Source: Chromatiales bacterium (GTDB lineage Bacteria > Pseudomonadota > Gammaproteobacteria > JAHELT01). Taken from it: a stretch of 42,960 nucleotides of DNA. Position numbers and translations under genes: made by a program. The stretch lies in the NCBI GenBank assembly GCA_024644045.1, contig JAHELT010000021.1, forward strand, positions 1-42,960, written 5' to 3'. Below the pieces are notes generated by a model. It was not told the origin of the DNA, searched no databases, and was given only the letters and a program-made list of their open reading frames with translations. Every line of letters starts with the position of its first letter. The stretch's first letter is position 1. Below, piece by piece: positions 19,122 through 29,811 of the stretch.

Positions 19122-20183
19122 TTACTGCCGGGCGCGCGGCAGAAAGGCGTTGGTTTTCCAGAGCGCATACTTGCCGCGGAACTCGCTCATATCCTGCCAT
19201 ACTTTCTTGAAAAACGGGTCCTTCCCGGCCTGCTCGTCGACCACTTCCAGCCAGGCCTCATGGAAGGCGGCGAGCATCTCCTGCGACCAGTAACGGTGTT
19301 TCACGCCGTGTTGAGCGGCGTTGTTCGCCATCACCGACGCTTGAATCGCCTCGGTATAGGCAAACGAGTCGGCGATCGCCGCACGGCACGCCAGGTCGAC
19401 CATCATGCGCTGCGCCTGGTTCATCCGGTTCCAGGTTTCCCGGTTGATCAGCAGCTCCATGGTCATGGCCTGCTGATGCCAGCCCGGAAAATAGTTGTAC
19501 TCGGCGAGCTCCTGCAAGCCGAGCATGCGGTCTATGGCCGGCATGGAGAACTCGGCCGCGTCCAGCGACTTGTCACGCAGCGATTGGACGATCTTGCGCC
19601 CGGACTCGGTGCTCGTCTGCACCCCGAGCTTGCGCAGCACCTGTCCGCCCAGGCCGATCGAGCGCATCTTCAGTCCCTTCAACTGCTCAACGGTTTTGAT
19701 GTCGGTGATGAACCAGCCCGATGATTCGGGTGCAACGATCCCGCACAGCAGCACCTTGACGTTGTAGCCGCCCTGGTCGTAGAGCTGCTGATACAGCTGC
19801 ATGCCGTTCCCGTACCACAGCCAGGCCAGGTACTCACCGGCCTCGGGGCCGAAAGGCACGGTCGAGAAAAGCTGCGCCGCCGGCAGTGTGCCGGTCCAGT
19901 AACCGGCGGTAGCATAGCCGGCATTCACCTTGCCGGTGGAAACCGCGTTGAGGATCTCGCCCGGGGCGACGAGCTTGCCCGGTTCGTAGAGTTTCATTTT
20001 TACCGAGCCGGCACTGGCCGTACCGATTCGTTCGCTGATCCACTCAGCTGTGCTGCCGATGCCCGGCAATTGGGTGGAGAACGCAAGGGGTACTTTCAGC
20101 ACCACCCGGTCAGCAGCAAACGCGCTGCCGCTCAGCGCGAGCAGTGTAACCGTGGTGACAGAGATGACGCTTAGAATCCGCAT
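19122..20183 (-). CDS. dctP: TRAP transporter solute-binding protein, DctP family
   Basis: The 353-residue protein is a periplasmic substrate-binding subunit of a tripartite ATP-independent transporter. It has a signal peptide (MRILSVISVTTVTLLALSGSAFA cleaved near residue 23, stated from the pattern) and the DctP fold, including the KGLKMRSIGLGGQVLRKLG region with the arginine that usually binds the substrate carboxylate. It resembles the subgroup that binds 2-oxo/2-hydroxy monocarboxylates (TakP type). The neighbouring lutABC genes make lactate or a related acid a reasonable guess. No DctQ or DctM permease gene is in the window. GGGAGG precedes the ATG by seven bases. Confidence 0.92.
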   Translation of the reverse strand: MRILSVISVTTVTLLALSGSAFAADRVVLKVPLAFSTQLPGIGSTAEWISERIGTASAGSVKMKLYEPGKLVAPGEILNAVSTGKVNAGYATAGYWTGTLPAAQLFSTVPFGPEAGEYLAWLWYGNGMQLYQQLYDQGGYNVKVLLCGIVAPESSGWFITDIKTVEQLKGLKMRSIGLGGQVLRKLGVQTSTESGRKIVQSLRDKSLDAAEFSMPAIDRMLGLQELAEYNYFPGWHQQAMTMELLINRETWNRMNQAQRMMVDLACRAAIADSFAYTEAIQASVMANNAAQHGVKHRYWSQEMLAAFHEAWLEVVDEQAGKDPFFKKVWQDMSEFRGKYALWKTNAFLPRARQ

Positions 20184-20207
20184 GCTTGCACCTCCCGCAG
20201 CCGGCGC

Positions 20208-20236
20208 AATCTAGCAGACCTGTATGACCAGCACAA
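20208..20236 (-). promoter_or_regulatory. Candidate sigma-70 promoter of the dctP-lutABC operon
   Basis: Reading toward dctP, a TTGTGC box (20231-20236) and a TAGATT box (20208-20213) are separated by 17 bases. Transcription would start near 20200, leaving a short leader with the GGGAGG ribosome-binding site before the ATG at 20183. I see no obvious operator palindrome. Confidence 0.45.
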
Positions 20237-20289
20237 ACGACCCACCGGACGCGATTCCGCAACGCTGCGCGACTGTGCTTAAATAGCGC

Positions 20290-21033
20290 GTGCTGGAAGC
20301 GAATTTCATCGACTGCGGCGATTGCCGCATCGCCTACCTGGCCGAGCAGGGGCGGGCGCCGACCGTAATTTTCCTGGGCGGATTCAACTCGCACATGCGC
20401 GGCACGAAAGCCGAAGCGCTGGCCGAGCACTGTCTCGCTGCGGGCCATGGCTTCGTGCGCTTCGACTACAGCGGTCACGGCGAGTCCGGCGGCCGCTTCG
20501 AGCAGGCCACGATAGGCGCCTGGGCCGCTCAGGCCCTGGCCGTCATCGACCGTGTCACGCACGGGTCCCTGGTACTGGTGGGCTCGAGCATGGGCGCATG
20601 GATCATGCTGCTCAGCGCGGTCGCCCGCCCCGGGCGCATCGCGGCCCTCATCGGCATCGCCGCGGCCGTTGATATGACCGACCGCCTGATCGGCCGTGGC
20701 CTGGACGCACGCCAGCATTCCGAGCTGCGCGAAACGGGGAGCACCCAAGTGGCCTCGGATTACGACCCGCAAGGTTACACGATCACCCGGACGCTGCTGA
20801 GCGAGGGCCGTAATCACCTGCTGCTGAACGCACCGATAAGCATCGACGCCCCGCTGCGCCTGCTGCACGGCACTGCCGATCGTGATGTGCCATGGCAGCT
20901 GTCGCTCCAAGTGCTTGAGCGGGTAACCGGTCACGACGTGCGTCTGCAGCTGGTAAAAGACGCCGAGCACCGTTTTTCCACGCCGGACAATCTGCAACTG
21001 CTGATGCGAACACTCGATGAATTCCTCGACTGA
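20290..21033 (+). CDS. Alpha/beta hydrolase (ABHD10-like)
   Basis: The 247-residue protein has a complete serine hydrolase triad: nucleophile S100 in the GSSMG elbow, an acid at D197 in HGTADRDVP, and H227 in DAEHRFS. The oxyanion-region sequence FLGGFNSHMRGTK followed by RFDYSGHGES resembles the ABHD10/carboxylesterase group. The natural substrate is not evident. The start is GTG at 20290; no ribosome-binding site precedes it, and a TTAAAT box at 20279-20284 would give an almost leaderless message. Its end overlaps the next gene by 17 bases, so the two are translationally linked. Confidence 0.87.
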   Translation: MLEANFIDCGDCRIAYLAEQGRAPTVIFLGGFNSHMRGTKAEALAEHCLAAGHGFVRFDYSGHGESGGRFEQATIGAWAAQALAVIDRVTHGSLVLVGSSMGAWIMLLSAVARPGRIAALIGIAAAVDMTDRLIGRGLDARQHSELRETGSTQVASDYDPQGYTITRTLLSEGRNHLLLNAPISIDAPLRLLHGTADRDVPWQLSLQVLERVTGHDVRLQLVKDAEHRFSTPDNLQLLMRTLDEFLD

Positions 21034-21760
21034 CGACCGCCCCGAGGTGCTGGTGCTGACGCACCGCGACCAACTCGATACGACGCGCCTTGCGGGCAAA
21101 GTGATCGTCGTGCTGGACATCATCTTTGCCACCTCGTCGATGATCACCGCCTTTACGCACGGGCTGCGCGAGTGCATTCCCGCCCCTGATGCCAGCCGCG
21201 CCCGCGAACTGGGCGACGGCGCCGCCGATGTGATCCTGGCGGGTGAGAAGAATGCCGAGGTGCCGGACGGCTTCGCCCATTTCGCGCCACTGCAGCTGAT
21301 CAAGCAGCCGCTGGCAGACCGCACGCTGATTTTCTGCTCCACGAACGGGGCGCCGGCGCTGACGCTGGCGGCGAGCGGCCCGCATGTTTACGCCGGTGCG
21401 TTATTGAATCGCCGCGTGCTCTGCCGGCAACTGCTTACGCGGCACACCGGGCAAAGCGTGATCTTTGTATGCGCCGGCTCGGCGGGCGGTTTCTGCCTGG
21501 AGGATTTCTACGGCGCTGGCGCGTTTGTCTGCGAGTTGCAGGAACGGGGCGGCGACTGGTCGTTGACTGATTCCGCGCGCGCGGCCCTCGCCGCCTACCG
21601 CCACTACGACGTCGCCGAGGCGGTGGTGGACTCACGCGTGGGCCGGTGGATGAGCAACCTGTCCCTGGACCGGGACCTGCACCACTGCACGCAACTCGAC
21701 GTGGTCGACGTGGTGCCGCGCATGCACGGCGACCGGTTGCTGCCCGAGCCGCCGGGCTAG
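21017..21760 (+). CDS. ComB-family (2-phosphosulfolactate phosphatase-like) protein
   Basis: ComB hydrolyses 2-phospho-3-sulfolactate to sulfolactate in coenzyme M synthesis in archaea, but many bacteria carry homologues of unknown role. The 247-residue protein matches the family by the order of motifs: [12 protein letters not shown] (31-42), LAGEKNAE (74-81), FCSTNGAPA (107-115) and [18 protein letters not shown] (151-168). In the first motif the family usually has Arg (DVLRAT), here Phe37, so the substrate may differ. It overlaps the hydrolase gene upstream and its stop interlocks with that of pntB (shared CTAG). No other sulfolactate or coenzyme M gene is present. The family call is good; the reaction is not established. 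Confidence 0.82.
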   Translation: MNSSTDDRPEVLVLTHRDQLDTTRLAGKVIVVLDIIFATSSMITAFTHGLRECIPAPDASRARELGDGAADVILAGEKNAEVPDGFAHFAPLQLIKQPLADRTLIFCSTNGAPALTLAASGPHVYAGALLNRRVLCRQLLTRHTGQSVIFVCAGSAGGFCLEDFYGAGAFVCELQERGGDWSLTDSARAALAAYRHYDVAEAVVDSRVGRWMSNLSLDRDLHHCTQLDVVDVVPRMHGDRLLPEPPG

Positions 21761-23148
21761 CGCAGCAGTTTCGAGACTCCGTCCACGCTCTGCTTCGCGT
21801 CGCCGAACAGCATCAGCGTGTTGTCTTTATAGAACAGCGGGTTGTCCACGCCCGCATAGCCGGTGGCCATGGAACGTTTCAGCACCACCACGGTCTTCGC
21901 GCGCCACACCTCCAGCACCGGCATGCCGGCAATCGGGCTGTTCGGATCCTCCAGCGCCGAGGGGTTGACGATATCGTTGGCGCCGATCACCAGCACCGCG
22001 TCGGTATGCGGGAAATCCTCGTTGATCTCGTCCATCTCGAGCACGATGTCGTAAGGCACCTTGGCTTCCGCAAGCAGCACGTTCATGTGTCCGGGCATGC
22101 GACCGGCGACCGGATGAATCGCGAATCGCACCTTCACGTCCTTGGCACGCAGCGTCTGCGTGATCTCGGAAACCGGGTGCTGCGCGTGGGCCACCGCCAT
22201 GCCGTACCCGGGCACGATGACCACGTTTTGCGACCCGCTGAGCAGTTCGGCCACGTCCTCGGCGCTGGTGGCGTGGACTTCACCGGCCGTCTGCGCCGCC
22301 GAGGCGCTGGCTCCGGTGCTGCCGAACCCGCCCATGATCACAGCCAAGAAGCGCCGGTTCATGGCCCGGCACATGATGTAGCTCAGGATTGCGCCGCTGG
22401 ATCCCACCAGCGCGCCGGTGACGATAAGCAGGTCGTTCGACAGCATGAACCCGGCGGCCGCGGCCGCCCAGCCCGAATAGCTGTTGAGCATCGAAATCAC
22501 CACCGGCATGTCCGCACCGCCGATGGCGTAAACCATGTGCGCTCCGAACGCGAACGCGATCACCGTCATGATGGCGAGCGGGATCAGACCGCTGGACGTG
22601 GCTTCGGCATCGACGAACAGCACGCCGAGCCAGATGCAGGCCAGCCCGCCCGCGAGGTTCAGCCAGTGGCGCGCTGGTAACAGCAGCGGCTTACTGCCGA
22701 TGACGCCCTGCAGCTTGCCGAATGCCACCACCGATCCGGTAAAGGTGACCGCACCGATCAGCACGCCGAGATAGACCTCGATATCATGAATGGTCTTCTC
22801 GACACCCGCATGCTCGATGCCCGGATCGATGTAGTTGGCGAACCCGACCAGGACCGCAGCCAGACCGACGAAGCTGTGCATCATCGCGACCAGCTGCGGC
22901 ATCGCCGTCATCTCCACGCGCGCTGCAAGCACCGCACCGAAGCTGCCGCCGATCAGCATCGCGATGATGATCGCGACCATGCCGTCCACCTGGTCGCTGG
23001 CGACGGTGGCGACAATCGCCAGCGCCATTCCGGCTATGCCGTACAGATTGCCGCGACGCGAGGTCTCCTGGTGACTGAGCCCGCCGAGGCTCAGGATGAA
23101 CAGGATGCTGGCGACAATGTAGGACGCCGTGAGTGCCCCGAGTGACAT
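21757..23148 (-). CDS. pntB: NAD(P) transhydrogenase subunit beta
   Basis: PntB, with PntA, forms the proton-driven membrane transhydrogenase that reduces NADP+ with NADH. The 463-residue product has a long multi-helix N-terminal membrane part ([17 protein letters not shown] onward) and a C-terminal NADP-binding domain III with [35 protein letters not shown] and the terminal [14 protein letters not shown]. The ATG at 23148 lies two bases after the pntA stop. The open frame continues upstream, but that extension is pntA sequence in another frame. All expected domain III motifs are intact. Confidence 0.96.
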   Translation of the reverse strand: MSLGALTASYIVASILFILSLGGLSHQETSRRGNLYGIAGMALAIVATVASDQVDGMVAIIIAMLIGGSFGAVLAARVEMTAMPQLVAMMHSFVGLAAVLVGFANYIDPGIEHAGVEKTIHDIEVYLGVLIGAVTFTGSVVAFGKLQGVIGSKPLLLPARHWLNLAGGLACIWLGVLFVDAEATSSGLIPLAIMTVIAFAFGAHMVYAIGGADMPVVISMLNSYSGWAAAAAGFMLSNDLLIVTGALVGSSGAILSYIMCRAMNRRFLAVIMGGFGSTGASASAAQTAGEVHATSAEDVAELLSGSQNVVIVPGYGMAVAHAQHPVSEITQTLRAKDVKVRFAIHPVAGRMPGHMNVLLAEAKVPYDIVLEMDEINEDFPHTDAVLVIGANDIVNPSALEDPNSPIAGMPVLEVWRAKTVVVLKRSMATGYAGVDNPLFYKDNTLMLFGDAKQSVDGVSKLLR

Positions 23149-23150
23149 CC

Positions 23151-24710
23151 TCAGCCCTCCCGGCGAAACATTTTGAGCATGCGCTGGGTGACCAGAAACC
23201 CGCCCGCGACGTTTATGGTCGCAATCAGCACGGCGACGAACGCCAGCGCCGTGACCAGCGTCGAGGCCGAGCCGATCTGCAGCAGGGCACCGATTACGAT
23301 GATCCCGCTGATTGCGTTGGTCACGCTCATCAGCGGGGTGTGCAGGGCGGGCGTGACCGCCCAGATCGTCTGGTAGCCCACGAAACACGCGAGCACGAAC
23401 ACTGTGAAGTGCGCCATGAACGCCGGCGGTGCGACGGACCCCACGCCGAGAATAGCGCCCAGCGCCACCACCAGACCGGCGACCGACATCCACAGCCTGG
23501 CGCGCATCGAGAGCGCCGGGGCCGGCGCGGGCGTCGGTGACGGCTTGACGGCCGGAGCGGCGGACAGCTTGGGCGCCGGCGGCGGCCAGGTGATCTCGCC
23601 CGTCTTGACCACGGTCGTGCCGCGAATCACCTCGTCGTCCATATCCACCACGAGCTGACCGTCTTTGTGCGGCGTGAGGTCGGTCAGCAGGTGGCGCAGG
23701 TTGGTAGCGTAAAGCTGACTGGCCTGGGCCGCCAGGCGGCTGGCGAAATCCGTGTACCCGACAATGGTCACGCCGTGTTCGACCACGACTTCGCCGGGCC
23801 GGGTGAGCTCGCAGTTGCCGCCCTGCTCCGCCGCCAGGTCGACGATCACGCTGCCGTCGGCCATCGCCTCGACCATGTCGGCGAGGATCAGCTTCGGTGC
23901 CGGCTTGCCGGGAATCAGTGCGGTGGTGATGATCACATCGACTTCCCGGGCCTGCGCCCGGAACAGGGCCATCTCCGCGTCGATGAACGCCTTGCTCATG
24001 ACCTTGGCATAGCCGCCGCTGCCGGAGCCCTCCTCGGCGAAATCCAGCTCCAGGAATTCGGCGCCCATGCTTTCGACCTGCTCTTTGACTTCCGGGCGCG
24101 TATCGAACGCACGCACGATCGCCCCCATGCTGCCCGCCACGCCGACGGCCGCAAGCCCGGCGACGCCGGCCCCGATGATCAGGATCTTCGCAGGCGGCAC
24201 TTTGCCGGCCGCCGTCACCTGCCCGGTGAAAAACCGTCCGAACTGGTTCGCGGCCTCGATCACCGCGCGGTAACCGGCGATGTTCGCCATCGAGGACAGC
24301 GCGTCGAGCTTCTGAGCGCGCGAGATCCGCGGCACCGAATCCATGGCCAGCACGGTCGATTTGCGCTCGGCGAGCAGCGTCATCAGCGCCTCGTTCTGGG
24401 CCGGCCAGATGAAACTGATGAGCGTGGCACCTTCGCGCAACAGCTGTGCCTCGTGCAAGCCGAGCTGCGGGTGCTCTTCCGGTGCACGCACCTTGAGCAC
24501 GATGTCCGACTGCGCCCACAGTGTGCGGGGATCGTCGACTATCTCGACGCCGGCTGCACGGTAGAGCGCGTCGGAGTAGCTGGCCCGCACGCCCGCGCCC
24601 GCCTCTATCGCCACGCTGAAGCCGAGTTTCTGCAGTTGCGCGGCCACCTGAGGCGTGGTCGCCACGCGTTTTTCCTCGGGGTGTATTTCACCGGGCACAC
24701 CGATTTTCAT
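23151..24710 (-). CDS. pntA: NAD(P) transhydrogenase subunit alpha
   Basis: PntA carries the NAD(H)-binding domain I of the proton-translocating transhydrogenase and the first transmembrane helices. The 519-residue protein is the fused E. coli type: domain I with [13 protein letters not shown] (178-190), the [19 protein letters not shown] loop near residue 131, a proline/alanine linker near 395-415, and four transmembrane helices at the C-terminus. An AGGTG ribosome-binding site precedes the ATG. PntAB is a main NADPH source in many proteobacteria. The upstream promoter carries a palindrome (24918-24938). Confidence 0.96.
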   Translation of the reverse strand: MKIGVPGEIHPEEKRVATTPQVAAQLQKLGFSVAIEAGAGVRASYSDALYRAAGVEIVDDPRTLWAQSDIVLKVRAPEEHPQLGLHEAQLLREGATLISFIWPAQNEALMTLLAERKSTVLAMDSVPRISRAQKLDALSSMANIAGYRAVIEAANQFGRFFTGQVTAAGKVPPAKILIIGAGVAGLAAVGVAGSMGAIVRAFDTRPEVKEQVESMGAEFLELDFAEEGSGSGGYAKVMSKAFIDAEMALFRAQAREVDVIITTALIPGKPAPKLILADMVEAMADGSVIVDLAAEQGGNCELTRPGEVVVEHGVTIVGYTDFASRLAAQASQLYATNLRHLLTDLTPHKDGQLVVDMDDEVIRGTTVVKTGEITWPPPAPKLSAAPAVKPSPTPAPAPALSMRARLWMSVAGLVVALGAILGVGSVAPPAFMAHFTVFVLACFVGYQTIWAVTPALHTPLMSVTNAISGIIVIGALLQIGSASTLVTALAFVAVLIATINVAGGFLVTQRMLKMFRREG

Positions 24711-24903
24711 GCGCTCACCTCACAGTAGCCCCGACCCGCTCCGGCGCCGCCGGGCCGCGTTACGGGCCCTGTGGCCCGCGCACTCTTTCGGGGTAGTAGA
24801 ACCGGCCTGCTGACGCCGATCGCCGGACGTTATTTAATGATTCTGCCGGCGCGCCGCGGCGTTCTGGACGCGAGCCCCGCGCCAGCTGCCGGATTGTGCG
24901 GCG

Positions 24904-24938
24904 AGCATACAAGATAATTATGTTGCAATGCAACATAA
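24904..24938 (-). promoter_or_regulatory. pntAB promoter overlapped by a perfect 21-base palindrome
   Basis: The 265-base gap between pntA and the thiolase gene holds a perfect inverted repeat (24918-24938), TTATGTTGCA and its complement around a single central base. Reading toward pntA, a TTGCAT box (24928-24933) inside the palindrome and a TATGCT box (24904-24909) are spaced by 18 bases, so a bound protein would cover the -35 element. The predicted leader to pntA is about 190 bases and GC-rich; I see no known riboswitch in it. The regulator is not identified. Confidence 0.6.
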
Positions 24939-24975
24939 CGGCGCGGGCAGAGAGGCGAATGTAGAGGGTCCGCCG

Positions 24976-26178
<1,203 letters not shown>

Positions 26179-26209
26179 GGTTGGTGATCCTCTCGATACG
26201 CCCGGTTGC

Positions 26210-26989
26210 CTACAGCGTGCCGGGATAGGCACCGCCGTCGATCACCAGGTTCTGCCCGGTAATGTAGCCGGCCTGCCGGCTGCACAGGTAGGCGCAGGCC
26301 TCGCCGAAGTCCTCGGCGCTGCCAAAGCGTGCGGCCGGGATCGACGACGCGCGCGACGCCCGGGCCTCTTCGAGCGTGGTGCCCGACTTGGCCGCAACGG
26401 CCTGCAGTGTGACATGCAGGCGCTCGGTGTCGTGGGCGCCGGGCAGCAAGCCGTTGATGGTCACGTTGTGACTGGCAACGTCGCGCGCCAGTCCGGCAAC
26501 GAACCCCGTCAAGCCCGCCCGGGCCCCGTTAGACAGACCCAGCACGCCGATCGGCGCTTTGACCGCGACCGATGTGATATTGACGATGCGTCCGAAGCCG
26601 CGCTCGATCATGCCGTCCAGTGTGGCCTTGATGAGCTCGATGGCGGAAAGCATGTTGGCGTCCAACGCCGCGATCCAGTCGTCGCGCGACCAGTCCCGGA
26701 AATCGCCGGGCGGCGGCCCACCCGCGTTGTTGACGAGGATGTCGGGCGCCGGGCAGGCGGCGAGCGCGGCCTCACGCCCGGCCGCCGTGGCGATGTTCCC
26801 CGCCACCGCGGTCACATCGGCGCCGGTCAAGGCACGAATCTCCGCAGCGGTCGCCTCCAGGACGTCGGCATTGCGCGCGTTGATGGTCACCGCCACCCCC
26901 TCGCGCGCCAGCGACAGCGCGCAGGCCCGGCCCAGCCCTTTGCTGGCGGCACACACCAGTGCTTTCCTGCCGGCGATGCCCAGGTCCAT
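26210..26989 (-). CDS. Short-chain dehydrogenase/reductase with atypical active site
   Basis: The 259-residue protein has a Rossmann fold with a SDR-like dinucleotide loop ([10 protein letters not shown], 13-22), the NNAGG motif (87-91) and the C-terminal [13 protein letters not shown]. The catalytic serine is present (S140 in NITS), but the usual YxxxK is replaced by a SNGAR segment (153-157), so neither the tyrosine nor the lysine is present. Some divergent SDR groups have such an SNxxR-like pattern. The ATG shares one base with the cobT stop (TAATG). It is followed after 31 bases by the thiolase gene, suggesting a shared pathway. The substrate is unknown. Confidence 0.86.
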   Translation of the reverse strand: MDLGIAGRKALVCAASKGLGRACALSLAREGVAVTINARNADVLEATAAEIRALTGADVTAVAGNIATAAGREAALAACPAPDILVNNAGGPPPGDFRDWSRDDWIAALDANMLSAIELIKATLDGMIERGFGRIVNITSVAVKAPIGVLGLSNGARAGLTGFVAGLARDVASHNVTINGLLPGAHDTERLHVTLQAVAAKSGTTLEEARASRASSIPAARFGSAEDFGEACAYLCSRQAGYITGQNLVIDGGAYPGTL

Positions 26990-28794
26990 TACTGCAGGTC
27001 GAACAGCTCGGTGATCTTGTCGACCATGGTCTCGCCCAGCTGCTCGGCGTCGGTCAGGGTAACCGCGCGCCGGTAGTAACGCGTCACATCGTGGCCGATA
27101 CCGATAGCCAGGAGCTCCACCGGGCTGCGCACCTCTATATAGTCGATGACCTGTTTCAGGTGCTGCTCGAGGTAATGACCCGAATTGACGGACAGGGTCG
27201 AGTCGTCGACCGGCGCCCCGTCGCTGATGACGATCAGGAAGCGGCGCTGTTCCGGCCGCTCCAGCAGGCGCTGGTGCGCCCACAGCAGCGCCTCGCCGTC
27301 GACGTTCTCTTTCAGCAGGCCTTCGCGCAGCATCAGCCCGAAGCTGCGCCGCGCACGCCGCCAGGGCGTATCCGCGGGCTTGTAGACCACGTGGCGAAGA
27401 TCGTTCAGGCGTCCCGGGTCCGGCGGTTTCCCGGCCGCCAGCCAGCGCTCGCGCGACTGGCCGCCTTTCCAGGCGCGCGTGGTGAAGCCCAGCACCTCGA
27501 CTTTCACGCCGCAGCGCTCCAGGGTACGCGCGAGGATGTCGGCGCTCATGGCCGCTATCGTGATCGGGCGCCCGCGCATGGAGCCCGAATTGTCGATCAG
27601 CAGGGCGAGCACGCTGTCGCGAAAAGCGGTCTCGCGTTCGCGCTTGAAGCTCAGCGGGTACATCGGATCGACCACCACCCGCGCCAGGCGCGCGGAATCG
27701 AGAATGCCCTCTTCCTGATCGAACAGCCACGCGCGTGTCTGGCGCGCGAGCACGTATCGCTGCAGCCGGTTGGCAAGCCGCGCGATCACCGCCTGCTGGT
27801 TGCTCAGCTGCTGATCGAGCAGCTGGCGCAGGCGAGTCAACTCCTCCAGATCGCACAGCTGCTCCGCCTGCACGACTTCGTCATATTCCGTGCAGTAAAC
27901 CTTGTACGTGCTCCCGCCGACGCCCATCCCGGGAGGAAAGTACTGGGGCGGCGGAGCGTTGGTATCGGTGTCCGCCGATTCGTCCTCGCCCAGCGCCTCC
28001 AGGGCCAGAGCGTCACCGTTCTCATCCGCCGAGTCCGCCTCGCTGCTCTGCTGCTGTTGCTCGTCACCTTCCTCGCCACCGTCCTCGCTGCCCTGCGGCT
28101 GCGCACCGTCCGAGTCGGCATCCGGGTCCTGCGCATCGTCGTCGTACGGCTGCGGCTCCTGCACCAGGTCCTCGAGCGCGAGGTCCGCGAGCAATTCGTT
28201 GACGAAGCCGGCGAAATCGGCCTGGTCGGCCGTGGACCTGCGCAGCTGCGTCAGGTGCCGGTGCAGCTTGGATTCCAGGTAGGGGCGCCACAGGTCCATG
28301 AGCTGGCGGCCGTGCGGCGGCGGCGCGCAGCCGAACAGGGCTTCGCGCAGCAGCAGGTCCAGCGCCATCGGTAGCTGCCCGGGGTCACGCTCGGCGGCCG
28401 TGTACAGGCTCGACTCGGCAAGCCTCGCGTCCAGTGCTGCGGCCAGATTCTGCTCCACGCCAACCTTATGAACGCTGCCAACCGACTCGCAGCGCACCTG
28501 CTCCAGGGCATCGAAAATCGCCCGGTGCAGCAGCCCGCGGGGCGCCTGTTCCGAGTGCACCGTCGAATCGTGGTAGCGCGCGCGCAACGCCACGCTGTCG
28601 GCCGTCCCGCGTGCACAGCAGACCGTATCGTAGGGCAGGCTTTCGGGCGGCAGGCGAACCGTCTGCTCACCGGCCGCGGCCGTTTCGGCATCGGCCTCGG
28701 CGAACTGCAGATCGAGCTCACCGTCGCGCGCCAGCGCGCGCGAGGTCGCGGTCGTGGCGTACTGGAACTTCTCGATCGAGGTGGCGTCGCTCAT
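26989..28794 (-). CDS. cobT: CobT-like VWA-domain protein (cobaltochelatase CobT family)
   Basis: CobT works with the AAA+ protein CobS to load cobalt into hydrogenobyrinic acid diamide on CobN in aerobic B12 synthesis. The 601-residue protein has an N-terminal helical domain, a very acidic linker (about 213-280, rich in D, E and Q) and a C-terminal von Willebrand A domain. The MIDAS motif DNSGSM starts at D401 and the later [12 protein letters not shown] is also intact. It lies 27 bases after cobS and shares a base with the SDR start. No CobN or other cobalamin gene is in the window, so the partner may be a different protein. Confidence 0.87.
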   Translation of the reverse strand: MSDATSIEKFQYATTATSRALARDGELDLQFAEADAETAAAGEQTVRLPPESLPYDTVCCARGTADSVALRARYHDSTVHSEQAPRGLLHRAIFDALEQVRCESVGSVHKVGVEQNLAAALDARLAESSLYTAAERDPGQLPMALDLLLREALFGCAPPPHGRQLMDLWRPYLESKLHRHLTQLRRSTADQADFAGFVNELLADLALEDLVQEPQPYDDDAQDPDADSDGAQPQGSEDGGEEGDEQQQQSSEADSADENGDALALEALGEDESADTDTNAPPPQYFPPGMGVGGSTYKVYCTEYDEVVQAEQLCDLEELTRLRQLLDQQLSNQQAVIARLANRLQRYVLARQTRAWLFDQEEGILDSARLARVVVDPMYPLSFKRERETAFRDSVLALLIDNSGSMRGRPITIAAMSADILARTLERCGVKVEVLGFTTRAWKGGQSRERWLAAGKPPDPGRLNDLRHVVYKPADTPWRRARRSFGLMLREGLLKENVDGEALLWAHQRLLERPEQRRFLIVISDGAPVDDSTLSVNSGHYLEQHLKQVIDYIEVRSPVELLAIGIGHDVTRYYRRAVTLTDAEQLGETMVDKITELFDLQ

Positions 28795-28821
28795 GCGCCG
28801 GGTATCCGTAACCGCCGCGGG

Positions 28822-29811
28822 CTAACCCGCGAGGGTCACCTTGACTCCGGTTTCGGGCAGCTCCACGCCGAAACAGCGCTGGTAATACTCGGCCAGTATC
28901 GGCCGTTCCATTTCATCGCATTTATTAAGGAACGTCAGCCGGAACGCAAACCCGATGTCGTTGAAGAGCGTTGCATTCTCGGCCCAGGTGATCACCGTGC
29001 GCGGGCTCATGACCGTGGCAATGTCGCCGTTCACGAAGCCGCTGCGCGTCAGTTCGGCAAGGCTCACCATGGCGTGCACCGTGTCGTGCTTCTCATCGAT
29101 GCGGTAGTCCGGGCACTTGGCGAGCACGATCTCCACCTCGGCATCGTGCTCCAGGTAGTTCAGCGTGGTGACGATGTTCCAGCGGTCCATCTGCCCCTGG
29201 TTGATCTGCTGGGTGCCATGATAGAGCCCGGTCGTGTCACCCAGCCCGACCGTGTTGGCCGTCGCAAACAGGCGGAAGGCGGGATGCGCGCGCAGCACTT
29301 TCGACTGATCCAGCAGCGTCAGGCGGCCGTCGGATTCGAGCACGCGCTGGATCACGAACATGACGTCCGGCCGCCCTGCGTCGTACTCATCGAACACCAG
29401 CGCCGCCGGCCTTTGAAACGCCCACGGCAGGATGCCCTCGCGAAACTCGGTCACCTGCAGGCCGTCACGCACCACGATCGCGTCTTTACCGACCAGATCG
29501 ACGCGGCTGATGTGGCTGTCGAGGTTGACGCGCACGGTGGGCCAGTTGAGCCGCGCGGCGACCTGCTCGATGTGGGTCGATTTCCCGGTCCCATGGTAGC
29601 CCTGTATCAGCACCCGGCGGTTGTGTGCGAAGCCCGCCAGGATCGCCAGCGTGGTGTCGTGGTCAAAACGGTAGCTGGTGTCGATCTCAGGCACGTGCTC
29701 GTTGTGCTGGCTGTACGCCGGCACGTCCAGATCGCTGTCGATGCCGAACGTCTGCCCCACCGAGATCTTGATATCCGGCAGCTGATTCGACAGGTCGTGG
29801 GCTTCACTCAT
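28822..29811 (-). CDS. cobS: CobS-like AAA+ ATPase (cobaltochelatase CobS family)
   Basis: The 329-residue protein is a MoxR/CobS-type AAA+ ATPase that pairs with CobT. Visible motifs: Walker [10 protein letters not shown] (71-79), Walker B LVFDEYD (D141, E142), and a sensor-1 region [11 protein letters not shown]. The N-terminal part resembles CobS ([18 protein letters not shown]). In B12 synthesis the hexamer energises cobalt insertion by CobN. Its ATG overlaps the stop of the SAF oxidoreductase gene (ATGA), so it is coupled to a gene unrelated to B12. Family assignment is firm; involvement in cobalamin synthesis is not supported by neighbours. Confidence 0.89.
   Translation of the reverse strand: MSEAHDLSNQLPDIKISVGQTFGIDSDLDVPAYSQHNEHVPEIDTSYRFDHDTTLAILAGFAHNRRVLIQGYHGTGKSTHIEQVAARLNWPTVRVNLDSHISRVDLVGKDAIVVRDGLQVTEFREGILPWAFQRPAALVFDEYDAGRPDVMFVIQRVLESDGRLTLLDQSKVLRAHPAFRLFATANTVGLGDTTGLYHGTQQINQGQMDRWNIVTTLNYLEHDAEVEIVLAKCPDYRIDEKHDTVHAMVSLAELTRSGFVNGDIATVMSPRTVITWAENATLFNDIGFAFRLTFLNKCDEMERPILAEYYQRCFGVELPETGVKVTLAG

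Noticed and set aside
19122-20183. Iron or sulfonate ABC-type binding protein
   Set aside because: Length and the MRSIG-type substrate region fit the DctP/TRAP family, and no ABC permease or ATPase gene adjoins it.
23149-24519. N-terminal extension of the pntB frame
   Set aside because: It overlaps pntA in another frame. PntB similarity starts at the ATG at 23148.
26990-27856. N-terminal extension of the SDR frame
   Set aside because: It is cobT sequence read in another frame; the SDR fold starts at the ATG at 26989, coupled to the cobT stop.
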